Shown: positions 1 through 8,816, counted from the first letter of the stretch. The stretch is 64,000 bases of DNA from Gemmatimonadota bacterium (GCA_022710485.1 JAKLGU010000001.1:304501-368500); one strand, 5' to 3'. Numbers and translations: made by a program. The notes: generated by a model from the sequence alone, not told the origin.

Positions 1-950
1 AGGCGGCGCGCCTTGCTCCGCATTTCGAGCAGCGAGAGGCTCGGCGTGTCGTCGATCCAGACCGGGCAGCTCTGCAGCACCCCGGCCGCGCGCGCCAGGT
101 TGGTGAAGTCGGCGTCCTTGAGCCCACCCTGCCGGACCCGCTGGCTGTCCACCCGCGCCTCGGCGGTCAGCATGCGCTGCACCAGCTGGTCGCGCGACAT
201 CTCGAGCGAGAAGATGGCCACGCCGTGCCCCTCGACCGCCGCGTGCGTGGCGACGTTCAGACAGAACGCCGTCTTGCCCATGGACGGACGGGCCGCTACG
301 ATGACCAGTTCCGACGGCTGGAACCCCGAGGTCAACCGGTCCAAATCTACGAACCCGCTCGGCACGCCCGTAATCGATTTGCCGCTCCGCTGGAGCGCCT
401 CGATGCGCTCCATGGTCGGCCAGAGCATCTCCTTCAGCCGGCTGAACCCCTCGGTCCCCCGCTCCTGCGAAATCTGGAAGATCCGCGACTCCGCCTTGTC
501 GAGCAGGTCGGAGGCGGTGGCGCGGCCGTCGTACGCTTCGGTGATGATGCCGGTGGAGGTCTCGATCAGGCGACGGAGGATCGCCTTGTCCTTGACGATG
601 CGCGCGTGGTACTCGAGGTTGGCCGCCGTGGGCACGGCGTCCACCAGGTCGGCCAGGTAGTCGGCGCCCCCGACCGCGTCGAGCTCGCCGCGACGGCCCA
701 GCTCGTCGCGCAGCGTGACGGGATCGATGACGGTGCGCCGCTCGACGAGGCCGACCATGGCCCGGAAGAGGCGGCGGTGGCTCTCGCGGTAGAACATCTC
801 GTCCAGCACCAGCTCCGTCGCCAGGAGCGCGGCGTCCTGGTCGAGCAGCATGGCGCCCAGCACCGCCTGCTCCGCCTCCTGGCTCCAGGGGACGGCGCGG
901 CCGGTGTAGGTGTCAGCGATCGAGGAGCTGTCGGGCGATACGGACGTCAT
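1..950 (-). CDS. dnaB: Replicative DNA helicase DnaB, 3'-truncated by the window edge
   Basis: Ring helicase that unwinds DNA at the replication fork. About 316 N-terminal codons are visible. They hold the N-terminal primase-interacting domain (WSQEAEQAVLGAMLLD near residue 22), the linker, and the start of the RecA-like core with Walker A ARPSMGKTA. The ATG lies at 948-950 on the complement and the gene runs off the left end. It overlaps the end of the upstream uracil-DNA glycosylase by 38 bp, so the two are likely co-transcribed. No intein or insertion is seen in the visible part. Confidence 0.95.
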   Translation of the reverse strand, partial: MTSVSPDSSSIADTYTGRAVPWSQEAEQAVLGAMLLDQDAALLATELVLDEMFYRESHRRLFRAMVGLVERRTVIDPVTLRDELGRRGELDAVGGADYLADLVDAVPTAANLEYHARIVKDKAILRRLIETSTGIITEAYDGRATASDLLDKAESRIFQISQERGTEGFSRLKEMLWPTMERIEALQRSGKSITGVPSGFVDLDRLTSGFQPSELVIVAARPSMGKTAFCLNVATHAAVEGHGVAIFSLEMSRDQLVQRMLTAEARVDSQRVRQGGLKDADFTNLARAAGVLQSCPVWIDDTPSLSLLEMRSKARR

Positions 951-1725
951 CCCAGGTCGGCTTCTTCCAATTCGGGTTGCGGAGCAATGCGGCGGGGTGG
1001 TACGTGACCACGAGCGGAACGCCCCCGTAGCTGTGAACGGCTCCGCGCAGTTCGCCCAGGCTCTTCCGGACACCGAGCAGCGACTCGGCGGCGGTGGCTC
1101 CGAGCGCGAGGATCACCTTCGGTCGGACCAGCTGCACCTGTCGGCGGAGGTACGGAAGGCAGGCCGTGGACTCGTCCGGCAACGGCTTCCGGTTCTGCGG
1201 GGGCCGGCACTTCACGACATTGGCAATGAATACACTCTCCCGCGGGATCCCGATAGAGCCGAGGATTTGCGTCAGGAGTTCACCCGCGGCGCCGACGAAC
1301 GGGCGCCCGGTTTCGTCCTCGGTGGCGCCCGGTCCCTCCCCGACCAGCATCAGGTCGGCCGACGGGCTTCCTTCTCCAGGGACGGTGTTTTTCCTCCCCT
1401 TCGACAGGCCGCACAGCGTGCACGCCGCGATCCGGGCGGCCACGGCGGTCAGCGTGTCGAGGGTGCCGAGCCCATCCCCCAGCAGGTCGGCCGGCGGCAG
1501 GTCGATCGTGAGGCCGGGGCCTGGGATCGGGGGGGCGCCGCGCTGCCAGGAAACGGCAGCGGGCGGGGCAGCGGGGCTGCGGGGCTGCGGGGCAGCAAGT
1601 GACTCCGGCCCCCCTGCCCCGCTGCCCCGCTGCCCGGCCGCGAGGTACACCTCGCCGCCACCGATCTCCATTTGCTGGCGGAGATACGCCTGCCACTTGT
1701 CAGCCAAGGCGCGCTTCCACGGCAT
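913..1725 (-). CDS. Type-4 uracil-DNA glycosylase (Fe-S) with a repeat-encoded linker
   Basis: Base-excision repair enzyme that removes uracil from DNA. The core shows the family-4 motif GEGPGATEDETGRPFVG, an Fe-S ligand pattern (CTLC near the domain start, then KCR and a Cys 16 residues later) and a C-terminal HPAALLRNP motif. The protein has 270 residues, longer than the usual family length of about 200. The excess is an N-terminal stretch (about residues 30-55) rich in Ala, Pro, Gly and Ser, encoded by GC-rich octamer repeats. The start overlaps the end of coaBC by 26 bp and the stop lies inside dnaB. The true N-terminus is somewhat uncertain because the repeat could sit near a later start. 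Confidence 0.9.
   Translation of the reverse strand: MPWKRALADKWQAYLRQQMEIGGGEVYLAAGQRGSGAGGPESLAAPQPRSPAAPPAAVSWQRGAPPIPGPGLTIDLPPADLLGDGLGTLDTLTAVAARIAACTLCGLSKGRKNTVPGEGSPSADLMLVGEGPGATEDETGRPFVGAAGELLTQILGSIGIPRESVFIANVVKCRPPQNRKPLPDESTACLPYLRRQVQLVRPKVILALGATAAESLLGVRKSLGELRGAVHSYGGVPLVVTYHPAALLRNPNWKKPTWDDVRIARQLLDR
1563..1635. repeat. Octamer repeat (GCGGGGNN) in inverted pair inside the UDG coding region
   Basis: Four direct units (GCGGGGCA, GCGGGGCT, GCGGGGCT, GCGGGGCA, 1563-1594) are followed by a spacer and then about 2.5 units in the opposite orientation (TGCCCCGC, 1615-1635). The arms could pair in DNA or mRNA. The same unit recurs at 4719-4758, 39614-39637, 44261-44316 and 44836-44939. 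The reading frame of the glycosylase stays open through it. Confidence 0.8.
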
Positions 1726-2893
1726 CGAGGATGGTGTCGGCCACTTCCCGCTTCGAGGCGAGCGGCACCACCCGGGCGTTGCCCTCGCGATCGAGGATGG
1801 CCACGCGATTGGTGTCCACGTCGAAGCCCGCGCCGGGCTCGAGCGCGTCGTTGACCACGATGAGGTCGAGCGCCTTCCCCTCCAGCTTGGTCCGCGCCTT
1901 GTGGATGGCGTCCCCGGTCTCGAGCGCGAATCCGACGATGACGCTTCCCCTCTTCCGGACGGCGATCGTCGCGCGCAGGATGTCGGCGGTCGGTTCCATC
2001 GGGATGGCCAGGGCGCCGTCGGTGCGCGGGTGCTTGGCGTCGCTCGGGCTGGAGGGGCGGTAGTCCGCGGGTGCCGCCGCCATGATCAGCACATCGGCCT
2101 GCGGGAGCTCCTCCGCCACCGCCTTCTCGAGATCCTCGGTGGTCTCGACGGAGCGGAGCCGAACCCCGACCGGGGCGGCCAGGTTCACCGGCCCGCTCAC
2201 CAGCACCACGTCGGCGCCGCGTTCCCACGCCGCCTCGGCCAGACGGTACCCCATCTTCCCGCTCGAGCGGTTGGTCACGACCCTGACAGGGTCGATCGGC
2301 TCGCGCGTGGGGCCGGCGGTCACCACCACCGTCCGCCCGGCGAGCGGGCTCCCCCGGCGGAGCAGCCGCGCCGCGTGCGCCAGGATCGACTCCGGCTCGC
2401 TCATGCGGCCGGGTCGGTCGGATGGCCCCTCCGCCAGCGGCCCGACTTCCGGACCCACGAACGCCCAGCCCCGCGCGGCAAGCGCCGCCACGTTCCGCCC
2501 GGTCGCCTCCTGCGCGTACATCGAGTCGTTCATGGCCGGGGCGGCAAGCACCGGACCCGTGCGGGCGAGCAGCAGCGCCGTCAGGACGTCGTCGGCGAGT
2601 CCCTGGGCGGCGCGCGCGAGCAGCTGGGCCGTGGCCGGTGCGACGATGACGAGGTCGGCGGCATCGGCCAGCCGGACGTGCGCGAGCGCCCGGTCCGGCT
2701 CCCAGAGGGAGGTCAGGACCGGGCGCCCGGTCAGTGCTTCGAAGGTCAACGGCCGCACGAATTCCGCGGCGGCGCGCGTGAGGACGACATCCACCCGCGC
2801 CCCCGCCTCGGTCAGGCGTCGGGCAAGAATGCAGCTCTTATAGCACGCGATCCCGCCCGACACGCCGAGAACGACGTGCCGGCCGGCCCACAC
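1700..2893 (-). CDS. coaBC: Bifunctional phosphopantothenoylcysteine decarboxylase / phosphopantothenate-cysteine ligase
   Basis: Two consecutive steps of coenzyme A synthesis: ligation of cysteine to 4'-phosphopantothenate, then decarboxylation. The N-terminal CoaC flavoprotein domain opens with VVLGVSGGIACYK, carries the candidate active-site His in AHVRLADAADLVIVAPAT, and has PAMNDSMY. The C-terminal CoaB domain has TAGPTREPIDPVR and the TNRSSGKMG segment. At 397 residues it has normal length. It sits directly after rpoZ (1-bp gap), the common gmk-rpoZ-coaBC order. The abundance of CoA-dependent genes elsewhere in the window is compatible but not specific. Confidence 0.95.
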   Translation of the reverse strand: MWAGRHVVLGVSGGIACYKSCILARRLTEAGARVDVVLTRAAAEFVRPLTFEALTGRPVLTSLWEPDRALAHVRLADAADLVIVAPATAQLLARAAQGLADDVLTALLLARTGPVLAAPAMNDSMYAQEATGRNVAALAARGWAFVGPEVGPLAEGPSDRPGRMSEPESILAHAARLLRRGSPLAGRTVVVTAGPTREPIDPVRVVTNRSSGKMGYRLAEAAWERGADVVLVSGPVNLAAPVGVRLRSVETTEDLEKAVAEELPQADVLIMAAAPADYRPSSPSDAKHPRTDGALAIPMEPTADILRATIAVRKRGSVIVGFALETGDAIHKARTKLEGKALDLIVVNDALEPGAGFDVDTNRVAILDREGNARVVPLASKREVADTILDAVEARLG

Positions 2894-2894
2894 C

Positions 2895-3107
2895 CTACGC
2901 CTCGGGGCGGCGGCGGCGGATCATCTTGTACTCGAGCCCGCCAAACGTCAGGGACTCGAGCGCGGTGGTGGTCAGCTTCTCGTCGCCGGTGTCCAGGTGG
3001 TCGCGCGGAAACTCGTTCAGGTACCGGGCGAACTTGGCGGCCACGAGCACGCCGAGGTACTTGTTGCCGGCCTTCCGGGCCGCATCCACCGGGGTGTAGA
3101 TCTTCAT
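2895..3107 (-). CDS. rpoZ: RNA polymerase omega subunit
   Basis: Small subunit that helps assemble and stabilise RNA polymerase. The 70-residue product begins MKIYTPVDAARKAGNKY, has the conserved AAKFARYLNE helix and ends in a basic tail. The frame stays open further upstream into gmk, but this ATG has a GGGAGCAGGA-type ribosome binding site about 5 nt upstream and gives the usual omega length. It lies 22 bp after the gmk stop and 1 bp before coaBC, a widely conserved neighbourhood that supports the call despite low sequence complexity. Confidence 0.88.
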   Translation of the reverse strand: MKIYTPVDAARKAGNKYLGVLVAAKFARYLNEFPRDHLDTGDEKLTTTALESLTFGGLEYKMIRRRRPEA

Positions 3108-3129
3108 TGGTTCCTGCTCCCTTGGTTGG

Positions 3130-3774
3130 TCATACGCCTTCGTCCCGGGTAGCCGCCGCGGCGACACCCTGACGCAAATTCTCCACGAAACCCGCCAGGT
3201 CGCGCCGGCGGGCCACCCGGCTCGACTCCGCATCGAGAATGGCCCCGACTGCGTTCACCGCATCCCGCAGGTGCTCGTTGACGACCGCGTAGTCGTACTC
3301 GGTCACCGCGAGCAGCTCTTCCGCCGCCCGGGCCAGGCGAACGCGGCGCGTTTCCGGCGTCTCAGTGTCCCGGCTCCGCAGCCGCTCCACCAGCACCTTG
3401 GCCGACGGCGGCAGGACGAAGACCCGCACGGCGTCCGGCATCCGGCCCATCACCTGCCGCGCCCCCTCGACCTCGATGTCGAGCACGGCGTGACAGCCGT
3501 TGCCGAGCACCCGGTCGATCTCGGCCCGCAGCGTGCCGTAGCGGTGACCGCCGTACGTCGCGTGCTCCAGGAACTCCCCCGCCACGACGCGCCGCTCGAA
3601 CTCCGCCCCGGTCAGGAAGTGATAGTCGTGTCCGTCGCGCTCCCCCGGCCTGGGTGGCCGCGTGGTGGCGGACACCGAATACCCGACGTCGGTGCGGGCC
3701 TGCAGGAGCGCGCGCGCGATGGTCGTCTTGCCACCGCCCGACGGCGAGGACAGCACCAGCAGGAACGGCGTCAC
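3130..3774 (-). CDS. gmk: Guanylate kinase
   Basis: Phosphorylates GMP to GDP with ATP. Residues 8-18 form the P-loop (SSPSGGGKTTI). The GMP-binding segment SVSATTRPPRPGERDGHDYHF, FLEHATYGG and the VLDIEVEGARQV strand follow in the usual order. 214 residues is typical. The start is GTG at 3772-3774, overlapping the yicC stop as GTGA, which implies translational coupling. Together with rpoZ and coaBC it forms a standard housekeeping operon. Confidence 0.96.
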   Translation of the reverse strand: MTPFLLVLSSPSGGGKTTIARALLQARTDVGYSVSATTRPPRPGERDGHDYHFLTGAEFERRVVAGEFLEHATYGGHRYGTLRAEIDRVLGNGCHAVLDIEVEGARQVMGRMPDAVRVFVLPPSAKVLVERLRSRDTETPETRRVRLARAAEELLAVTEYDYAVVNEHLRDAVNAVGAILDAESSRVARRRDLAGFVENLRQGVAAAATRDEGV

Positions 3775-4646
3775 TCGAGGTTCTCGAGCTGCTCGCGGAA
3801 CTTTTCCATTTCACCCTTCATCAGGATGACCTGCTGCGCGATCTCGGCGTCGTTCGCCTTGGAGCCCATCGTGTTGATCTCGCGCCCCAGTTCCTGCGAC
3901 AGGAACCCGAGCTGCTTCCCGACCGCGGCGTCGCCCGCCAAGGCGGCGCGGCAGGCCGACAGATGCGAGGCGAAGCGCACCAGCTCCTCGGTGATATCCA
4001 GCTTGTCCGCCAGGACGGCCACTTCCTGGGCGAGCCGGGCGTCGTCCGCCGCGCGCCCGTCGAGCAGCTCGCTCACGGCGCTCCGCAGCCGGTCGCGCTC
4101 CCGGGGCAGCCGGGCCGGCGCCAGCTCCGCGATCCGGCGGGCCGCGCCCTCGAGAAGGTCGAGCCGGTGCGAGAGTTCGGCGGCCAGCGCCGCGCCCTCA
4201 CGGAGCCGCATCCCCTTGCACTCGGCGATGGCGGCCGCCGCAATCGGCTCGAGCTCGGGCCACGACACGGACGGGAGGTCGCTCCCGTCGAACACCAGCA
4301 CCTCGGGCTGCCGCGCCACCAGGTCGAGGGAGACTTCCCCGACCAGGCCGAGACTCGTCTGCAACTCGCGGAGCCGGGCGACGACGACTCGCGCCCGCTC
4401 GATGTTCAGCGCCAGCGAGGCTTCCCGCGCAGGCGACTCGACCCAGCGCACCGAGACGCTGATGTGGCCGCGCTCGAGATCGCGGCGAAGCCGCTCGCGA
4501 AGCTCCGACTCGAGCGGGGCAAGATCGGACGGGAGCTTGGCCGAGAGATTGAAGAACCGGTGGTTGACCGTCCGGATCTCCATCCGGAGCCGCCCCCCAC
4601 CGGCGTTCCCCTCGCCCGCCCCGAACCCGGTCATGCTGTGCGGCAC
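3771..4646 (-). CDS. yicC: YicC/YloC family endoribonuclease
   Basis: Member of the YicC family, shown in other bacteria to be an RNA endonuclease. The N-terminus reads VPHSMTGFGAGEG, matching the family start (M-x-x-SMT-x-F), so I take the GTG at 4644-4646. An internal ATG at 4632-4634 is the alternative. The C-terminal signature GREINTMGSKANDAEIAQQV is intact. The product has 291 residues, the usual length. It is first in the yicC-gmk-rpoZ-coaBC run and overlaps gmk by 4 nt. Confidence 0.92.
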   Translation of the reverse strand: MPHSMTGFGAGEGNAGGGRLRMEIRTVNHRFFNLSAKLPSDLAPLESELRERLRRDLERGHISVSVRWVESPAREASLALNIERARVVVARLRELQTSLGLVGEVSLDLVARQPEVLVFDGSDLPSVSWPELEPIAAAAIAECKGMRLREGAALAAELSHRLDLLEGAARRIAELAPARLPRERDRLRSAVSELLDGRAADDARLAQEVAVLADKLDITEELVRFASHLSACRAALAGDAAVGKQLGFLSQELGREINTMGSKANDAEIAQQVILMKGEMEKFREQLENLE

Positions 4647-4718
4647 GCGACCCCCGCGAGTCTGGTAAAGCAAGGAAACATAGCGGGTTCCGGGACTGGA
4701 AGATAGGTAGGCCATGGG

Positions 4719-4758
4719 GTGGGGCGGCGGGGCAGCGGGGCAGCAGGGCAGCAGGGCA
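4719..4758. repeat. Octamer repeat array upstream of yicC
   Basis: Tandem octamers (GCGGGGCA twice, then GCAGGGCA twice, with a degenerate unit before them) lie in the 164-bp gap between the TonB-receptor stop and the yicC start. This is the same family as the arrays at 1563, 39614, 44261 and 44836. No gene is seen in the rest of the gap. Confidence 0.8.
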
Positions 4759-4810
4759 GATCGATAGCAGAATTTCAACACATCTTTGTGATGTGGACAG
4801 CATGACAAGA

Positions 4811-6616
4811 CTAGTTGACGAACGACCAGCGGACCCCGTATGTGCTTCCGTAGGCAGGGATTCGGTAGCCGGGGACGTAGGTCTGGCGAGTCCCGGTCAG
4901 GTTGATCCGGTCGTAGTAGAAGCGGAAGCTCCCGATGGCCAGTTCGATATAGCCGCGGAGAAAGGTCGCGCCGTTCAACTGGATCGGGGCCGCGGTGGAA
5001 TCGAGGCCGATCACCCCATCTCCCCACGACTCGACGGCGAGCTGCGCCTTGAGATCGAACGTCCCGCTCTTGAAGGTGCGGAAGAACTTGGAGCGGATGG
5101 TCGCCGAGGTGACGGCGTGGGTGGGCGGATTGCCGTTGGGGGTGCCCGACGTGGGGTTGCTGTAACGGCTCTCCAGGATGATCCACGGGACAGGCGCAAT
5201 CTTTCCGCCGACCGAGAGCCACGTCGTGGAGGGCGTGGTGGCCAGGCCCGGGACGTTGAGGTAGGGCTGCGGCGCCAGGCCCTCGAAGGCGCTGGTCTGC
5301 GATACATCCGCCTGCACCGACACCCAACCCCGCTGCCAGCCGAGGGTGGCCGTCAGGTCGCTGATGTCCTGGGCCACGCTGGTCTCGATGTTCGGCGCCG
5401 CGACCACGCTGCCGAGGCGGGCCGAGGCACTGAGATCGAAGCCGTACGGAAGCACCGCGCCGGCCCGGGCGCCGAGCCACTGGCTCGACTTGTTGCCGTC
5501 GTGCGACTGCCACTCCGCCTCGAGGCTGCCGGTCAGCGTCTTCGTGGGCGCCCACCCCACGGCGCCGCGGACGTCCGCGGGGGTCCACCGCGACCTGAGG
5601 AAGGCGCTCGCGGAGGCGGACAGCGTGGGGCGGCGCCAGGAAGCGACGACGCCCACGCCGTTGATCCGCTGTGAAACACCGCTCCCCGACCATCCGGTGG
5701 AGGAAAAGACCAGGTCCAATCGGCGGGTCAGCTCGCCGGAGCCTCCCTGCGTGAAGGCACGGAATTGCATGTCGCCTCGGGTGCCCTTCACCCCGGCGCC
5801 GAGCGTATCACCGTCCGACGCGACGTAGGGGGCCCGGTCGGGAGTCTGGCCGAGATATTGGAACTGGAGACCCCACCGTTCGCCGCGGAGATAGCTGAGC
5901 TGCAGCCAAGCGTTCGTCTCCTGCGCGTCGCTCGAGGAGGCGTTGTAGGTCGGCGCGTTCCAGTAGTCGGCGGCGAGGGCGTAGCCGAATCCTGACCGGA
6001 ATCGCTTCTGGATGCTGCCGCCGTACCGGGACGTGCTCTGGTCGCCGGTCGCCACCAGGATCTCCGTGGCTGCCGCCGCGCGATCGTGCCTGGGCGTGTA
6101 CATGCGGACGCGCAGCAGGCCGGCCCAGCGTTCGATCTCCACGCGATCGAGGAGGTTGAGCGGCAGGAGCGCCGGGTCCACGCCGACCGAGTCGGGCCCG
6201 ACGGGGGTCACGGGGAGGCCGTCGAGGTAGTACTCGACGGAGGTGGCGCCCCGGCCCTGGTAGCTGGCGTACTCCGGCCGGCCAATCCAGCCGCCTCGCC
6301 AGAGGTAGAGCCCGGGTACCTGCAGCAGGAGTTCACCGACGGACTGCGCGGTGGCCCACTCGAGGGCGGCGGGATCGTACACGATGCGGGAGCCGGTCGG
6401 CATCACGCCGTCGGGATCCAGCCGCGGAGCCACCGGCAGCTGGATCTTGGCAAGGGCCTCGCCCTCGAGGTAGCGGGCGCTCAGGTCGACCGTGTCCTGG
6501 ACGTTGCGAAGGGAGTCCGCCGAGGGCTGCCCGGTCGACTGCGCCTCGAGCGCGGTGACGGCGAGGAGGAGCAGGGCTGCCAGCCCGGCGGCGCTGGCCC
6601 CGCGGTCGCGCGTCAC
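4811..6616 (-). CDS. TonB-dependent receptor plug-domain outer membrane protein
   Basis: Predicted outer-membrane protein of 601 residues. A signal peptide (residues 1-26, hydrophobic core LAALLLLAVTALEAQ) precedes a plug-like domain (about 60-160) with SVGELLLQVPGLYLWRG and YYLDGLPV. The remainder is rich in alternating polar/aromatic strands typical of a beta barrel. It is short for a TonB receptor (usually above 650), and no substrate can be inferred. The GTG start (6614-6616) overlaps the pepA stop as GTGA, so the two are co-expressed. A peptidase partner makes peptide-related uptake conceivable, but that is speculation. Confidence 0.75.
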   Translation of the reverse strand: MTRDRGASAAGLAALLLLAVTALEAQSTGQPSADSLRNVQDTVDLSARYLEGEALAKIQLPVAPRLDPDGVMPTGSRIVYDPAALEWATAQSVGELLLQVPGLYLWRGGWIGRPEYASYQGRGATSVEYYLDGLPVTPVGPDSVGVDPALLPLNLLDRVEIERWAGLLRVRMYTPRHDRAAAATEILVATGDQSTSRYGGSIQKRFRSGFGYALAADYWNAPTYNASSSDAQETNAWLQLSYLRGERWGLQFQYLGQTPDRAPYVASDGDTLGAGVKGTRGDMQFRAFTQGGSGELTRRLDLVFSSTGWSGSGVSQRINGVGVVASWRRPTLSASASAFLRSRWTPADVRGAVGWAPTKTLTGSLEAEWQSHDGNKSSQWLGARAGAVLPYGFDLSASARLGSVVAAPNIETSVAQDISDLTATLGWQRGWVSVQADVSQTSAFEGLAPQPYLNVPGLATTPSTTWLSVGGKIAPVPWIILESRYSNPTSGTPNGNPPTHAVTSATIRSKFFRTFKSGTFDLKAQLAVESWGDGVIGLDSTAAPIQLNGATFLRGYIELAIGSFRFYYDRINLTGTRQTYVPGYRIPAYGSTYGVRWSFVN

Positions 6617-8091
6617 CCCTGCCGGGCCAGCACGAACTCGGTGAAGAGTCGGACGCCCATGCCGGTAGGCCCCTTCACGGAGCCGGCGTCCTCGCTCTGG
6701 GTGTAGGCGGTGCCCGCGATGTCGAGGTGCGCCCAGGGATACCCCTCGGCGAACTCGCGAAGGAACCAGGCCGCGGTGATGCTGCCCGCCGGCCGGCCGC
6801 CGGAGTTCTTCACGTCGGCGATGTCCGACTTGATGTGCTCGCGAAACTCGTCCCACAGCGGGAGCGGCCAGACCCGTTCGCCCGAGCGGTCGCCGGCGCG
6901 GCGCACCTCCTCGGTCAGCGCGTCGTCGGCAGAAATCACCGCCGCCGCCGTGTGGCCGAGCGCGATGACCACCGCCCCCGTCAGGGTGGCGATGTCGAGT
7001 ACGCATGCCGGGTCGTAACGCTTCGCGTAGTGCAAGGCGTCCGCCAGGAGCAGCCGCCCCTCCGCGTCGGTGTTGATGACCTCGATGTGCTTCCCCGACA
7101 TGGCGCGCACCACGTCGCCCGGCTTGTAGGCGGTGCCGGAGAGCATGTTCTCCGCGGAGGGGATGAGGCCCACGACGTGCGCCTTCGGCCGGAGCCGCCC
7201 CAGCGCCTCGAACGCCCCGAGCACGGCGGCGGCGCCGGACATGTCGAACTTCATGTCCTCCATCCGCTCCGCCGGCTTGATCGAGATGCCGCCGGTGTCG
7301 AAAGTGACGCCCTTTCCCACCAGCACGATCGGCGCCCCTGCCGCGCCCTTGTACTCGATCGCGATGAACCGCGGATCTTCCGCGCTCCCCTTCCCCACCG
7401 CGAGGAGGGCGCCCATTCCTTCGCGCTCGATGGCCGCCCGGTCGAGGACGGTAATGTCGAACTTGTGGCGCGCCGCCAGTTCCTGCGCCTGGGCCGCCAG
7501 GAAGGATGGCGTGCAGGTATTGCCGGGGAGCACCTGCAGGCCGCGGGTCAGCACCTGGGCCGCTCCGATGGCGGCACCGAGCGTGTGCCCCGCCTCGGCG
7601 GCGGCGCCGTGTGCCAGGATCTCGACCCGCTCCAGGGCCGGCTTGACCTCCTCCGGCGGAAGCTTGAGGGCGTCGAAGTGCCACGCCCCGTACGCGAGCC
7701 CCTCCGCCGTGGCCTGCGCCGCGTCCGCCTCCGGCACCGCCCCACGTGCCTCGGGCGTCAGGTAATACACAGCCTCTTTGACTCCGCCGAGCCGGGCGCG
7801 CTTGCCGGCGACCGAGGCGGCGCGGCGGACGGTGCGAACGGAGGCGCCGGCCGCGTCGCCCGCGCCGACGAGCAAGATCCGCGCGGCAGGCCCGGCCGGG
7901 TAGACCGAGGCGACCTGGTCCTTCTTCCCGGTGAAATCCCGCGTGGCATAGAGGCGGGCGAGCGCCCCGCCGGCCGCGGCGTCGAGCGCCGCCAGGGAGG
8001 GCGGCATCGCGCCCTGCGGCACCGCCACAATGAGGAGCGGCGTGGCCACGGCGGCAACGTCTGCCTTGCGGAGCGAGGTGGTGAGCGCCAT
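6613..8091 (-). CDS. pepA: Leucyl aminopeptidase (M17)
   Basis: Cytosolic two-metal aminopeptidase that releases N-terminal residues from peptides. The M17 signature NTDAEGRLLLADAL is present, as are the metal/substrate region VGKGVTFDTGGISIKP and the KFDMSGAAAV segment. 492 residues is normal. I chose the ATG at 8089-8091 (MALTTSLRKADV). The frame is open further upstream but the added sequence has no family similarity. It is followed by a 4-nt overlap with the TonB-type receptor and preceded by the GNAT gene 47 bp away. Confidence 0.93.
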   Translation of the reverse strand: MALTTSLRKADVAAVATPLLIVAVPQGAMPPSLAALDAAAGGALARLYATRDFTGKKDQVASVYPAGPAARILLVGAGDAAGASVRTVRRAASVAGKRARLGGVKEAVYYLTPEARGAVPEADAAQATAEGLAYGAWHFDALKLPPEEVKPALERVEILAHGAAAEAGHTLGAAIGAAQVLTRGLQVLPGNTCTPSFLAAQAQELAARHKFDITVLDRAAIEREGMGALLAVGKGSAEDPRFIAIEYKGAAGAPIVLVGKGVTFDTGGISIKPAERMEDMKFDMSGAAAVLGAFEALGRLRPKAHVVGLIPSAENMLSGTAYKPGDVVRAMSGKHIEVINTDAEGRLLLADALHYAKRYDPACVLDIATLTGAVVIALGHTAAAVISADDALTEEVRRAGDRSGERVWPLPLWDEFREHIKSDIADVKNSGGRPAGSITAAWFLREFAEGYPWAHLDIAGTAYTQSEDAGSVKGPTGMGVRLFTEFVLARQG

Positions 8092-8138
8092 TGGGGGGTC
8101 AGTCCGAGAATGATGAATGGTATGGGAGACGGCGCAAG

Positions 8139-8747
8139 CTAACGCGCCGTGGGTGGCTGCCACAACCGCCGCTCGAGCCCGGATTTCACCTCCGGCCATT
8201 CGGCGTCGAGGATCGAGTACATGACGGTGTCGCGCATCCGGCCCCCCTGGGTGCGCTGGTACTTCCGGAAGACCCCTTCCTCCCGAGCGCCAAGCCGCTC
8301 GATGGCCCGGCGGGAGCGCACGTTGAGCGCATCCGTCTTCAGCTCGACCCGGTGGCACTCCCAGACCTCGAAGGCGTGCCGCAGCATCAGGTACTTGGCC
8401 TCGGTGTTGACCGCCGTCCGATGCCACTCAGGGGCCACCCAGGTCCAGCCGATCTCGACGTGGCGGTTCTCCGGATCGAGGTGCCCGAATCGCGTGGACC
8501 CCACAACGCGTCCCGAAGCCCGCTCCACCGTGGCGAAGGGAATGGACCGGCCGTCGGCCTGCTCCGCCAGCGTTTCGTCGAGCCACCCGCGCATGTCGCC
8601 CTCGGTTTCGAGCCGGTCGATGGTCCAGCGCCAGAGGTCCGGGGCGAGCCCGACGGCGAGGAGACCGGCGAAGTGCCGCTCCGCGAGCGGCTCGAGCGTG
8701 ACGATGCGACCCGCGAGCGTGGCGGCGGCGAATGAAGGGGCGTTCAT
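8139..8747 (-). CDS. GNAT family N-acetyltransferase (RimJ/RimL-like)
   Basis: Acetyl-CoA dependent acetyltransferase of 202 residues. It opens with LAGRIVTLEPLAERHFAGL and carries FGHLDPENRHVEIGWTWVAP and LKTDALNVRSRRAIERLG, the acetyl-CoA-binding core and the conserved N-x-x-S-x-x-A segment of RimJ-like proteins. The substrate is unknown. It may be a protein N-terminus or a small amine. A TATATT hexamer ends 6 nt before the ATG, which suggests a leaderless transcript. It is divergent from the cyanophycin operon. Confidence 0.88.
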   Translation of the reverse strand: MNAPSFAAATLAGRIVTLEPLAERHFAGLLAVGLAPDLWRWTIDRLETEGDMRGWLDETLAEQADGRSIPFATVERASGRVVGSTRFGHLDPENRHVEIGWTWVAPEWHRTAVNTEAKYLMLRHAFEVWECHRVELKTDALNVRSRRAIERLGAREEGVFRKYQRTQGGRMRDTVMYSILDAEWPEVKSGLERRLWQPPTAR

Positions 8748-8753
8748 CCTTCC

Positions 8754-8759
8754 AATATA
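8754..8759 (-). promoter_or_regulatory. Putative -10 box of the GNAT gene (leaderless)
   Basis: On the minus strand TATATT is followed by GGAAGG and then the ATG at 8747, so a transcript starting 7 nt after the hexamer would begin at the start codon itself. I see no good -35 match at 17 bp. Confidence 0.45.
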
Positions 8760-8773
8760 TGGCCCGTCCTCGG

Positions 8774-8779
8774 TATTAT
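8774..8779 (+). promoter_or_regulatory. Putative -10 box of the cyanophycin operon
   Basis: TATTAT lies 38 bp upstream of the iadA ATG in an otherwise GC-rich divergent gap of 69 bp. The -35 region is weak. It is the only AT-rich hexamer in the gap on this strand. Confidence 0.4.
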
Positions 8780-8816
8780 CCCGTCCCCCCTCACGCTGAC
8801 GGAGCCATCCCGACGC

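Noticed and set aside
1094-3172. A 692-codon plus-strand frame opposite the glycosylase, coaBC and rpoZ
   Set aside because: Low-complexity Arg/Pro/Ser-rich translation. The minus-strand genes are conserved and in canonical order.
4811-7684. Reading the TonB-type receptor as a 957-residue fusion with upstream sequence
   Set aside because: The upstream part is pepA read in another frame. The GTG at 6614-6616 gives a proper signal peptide and the usual 4-nt overlap.
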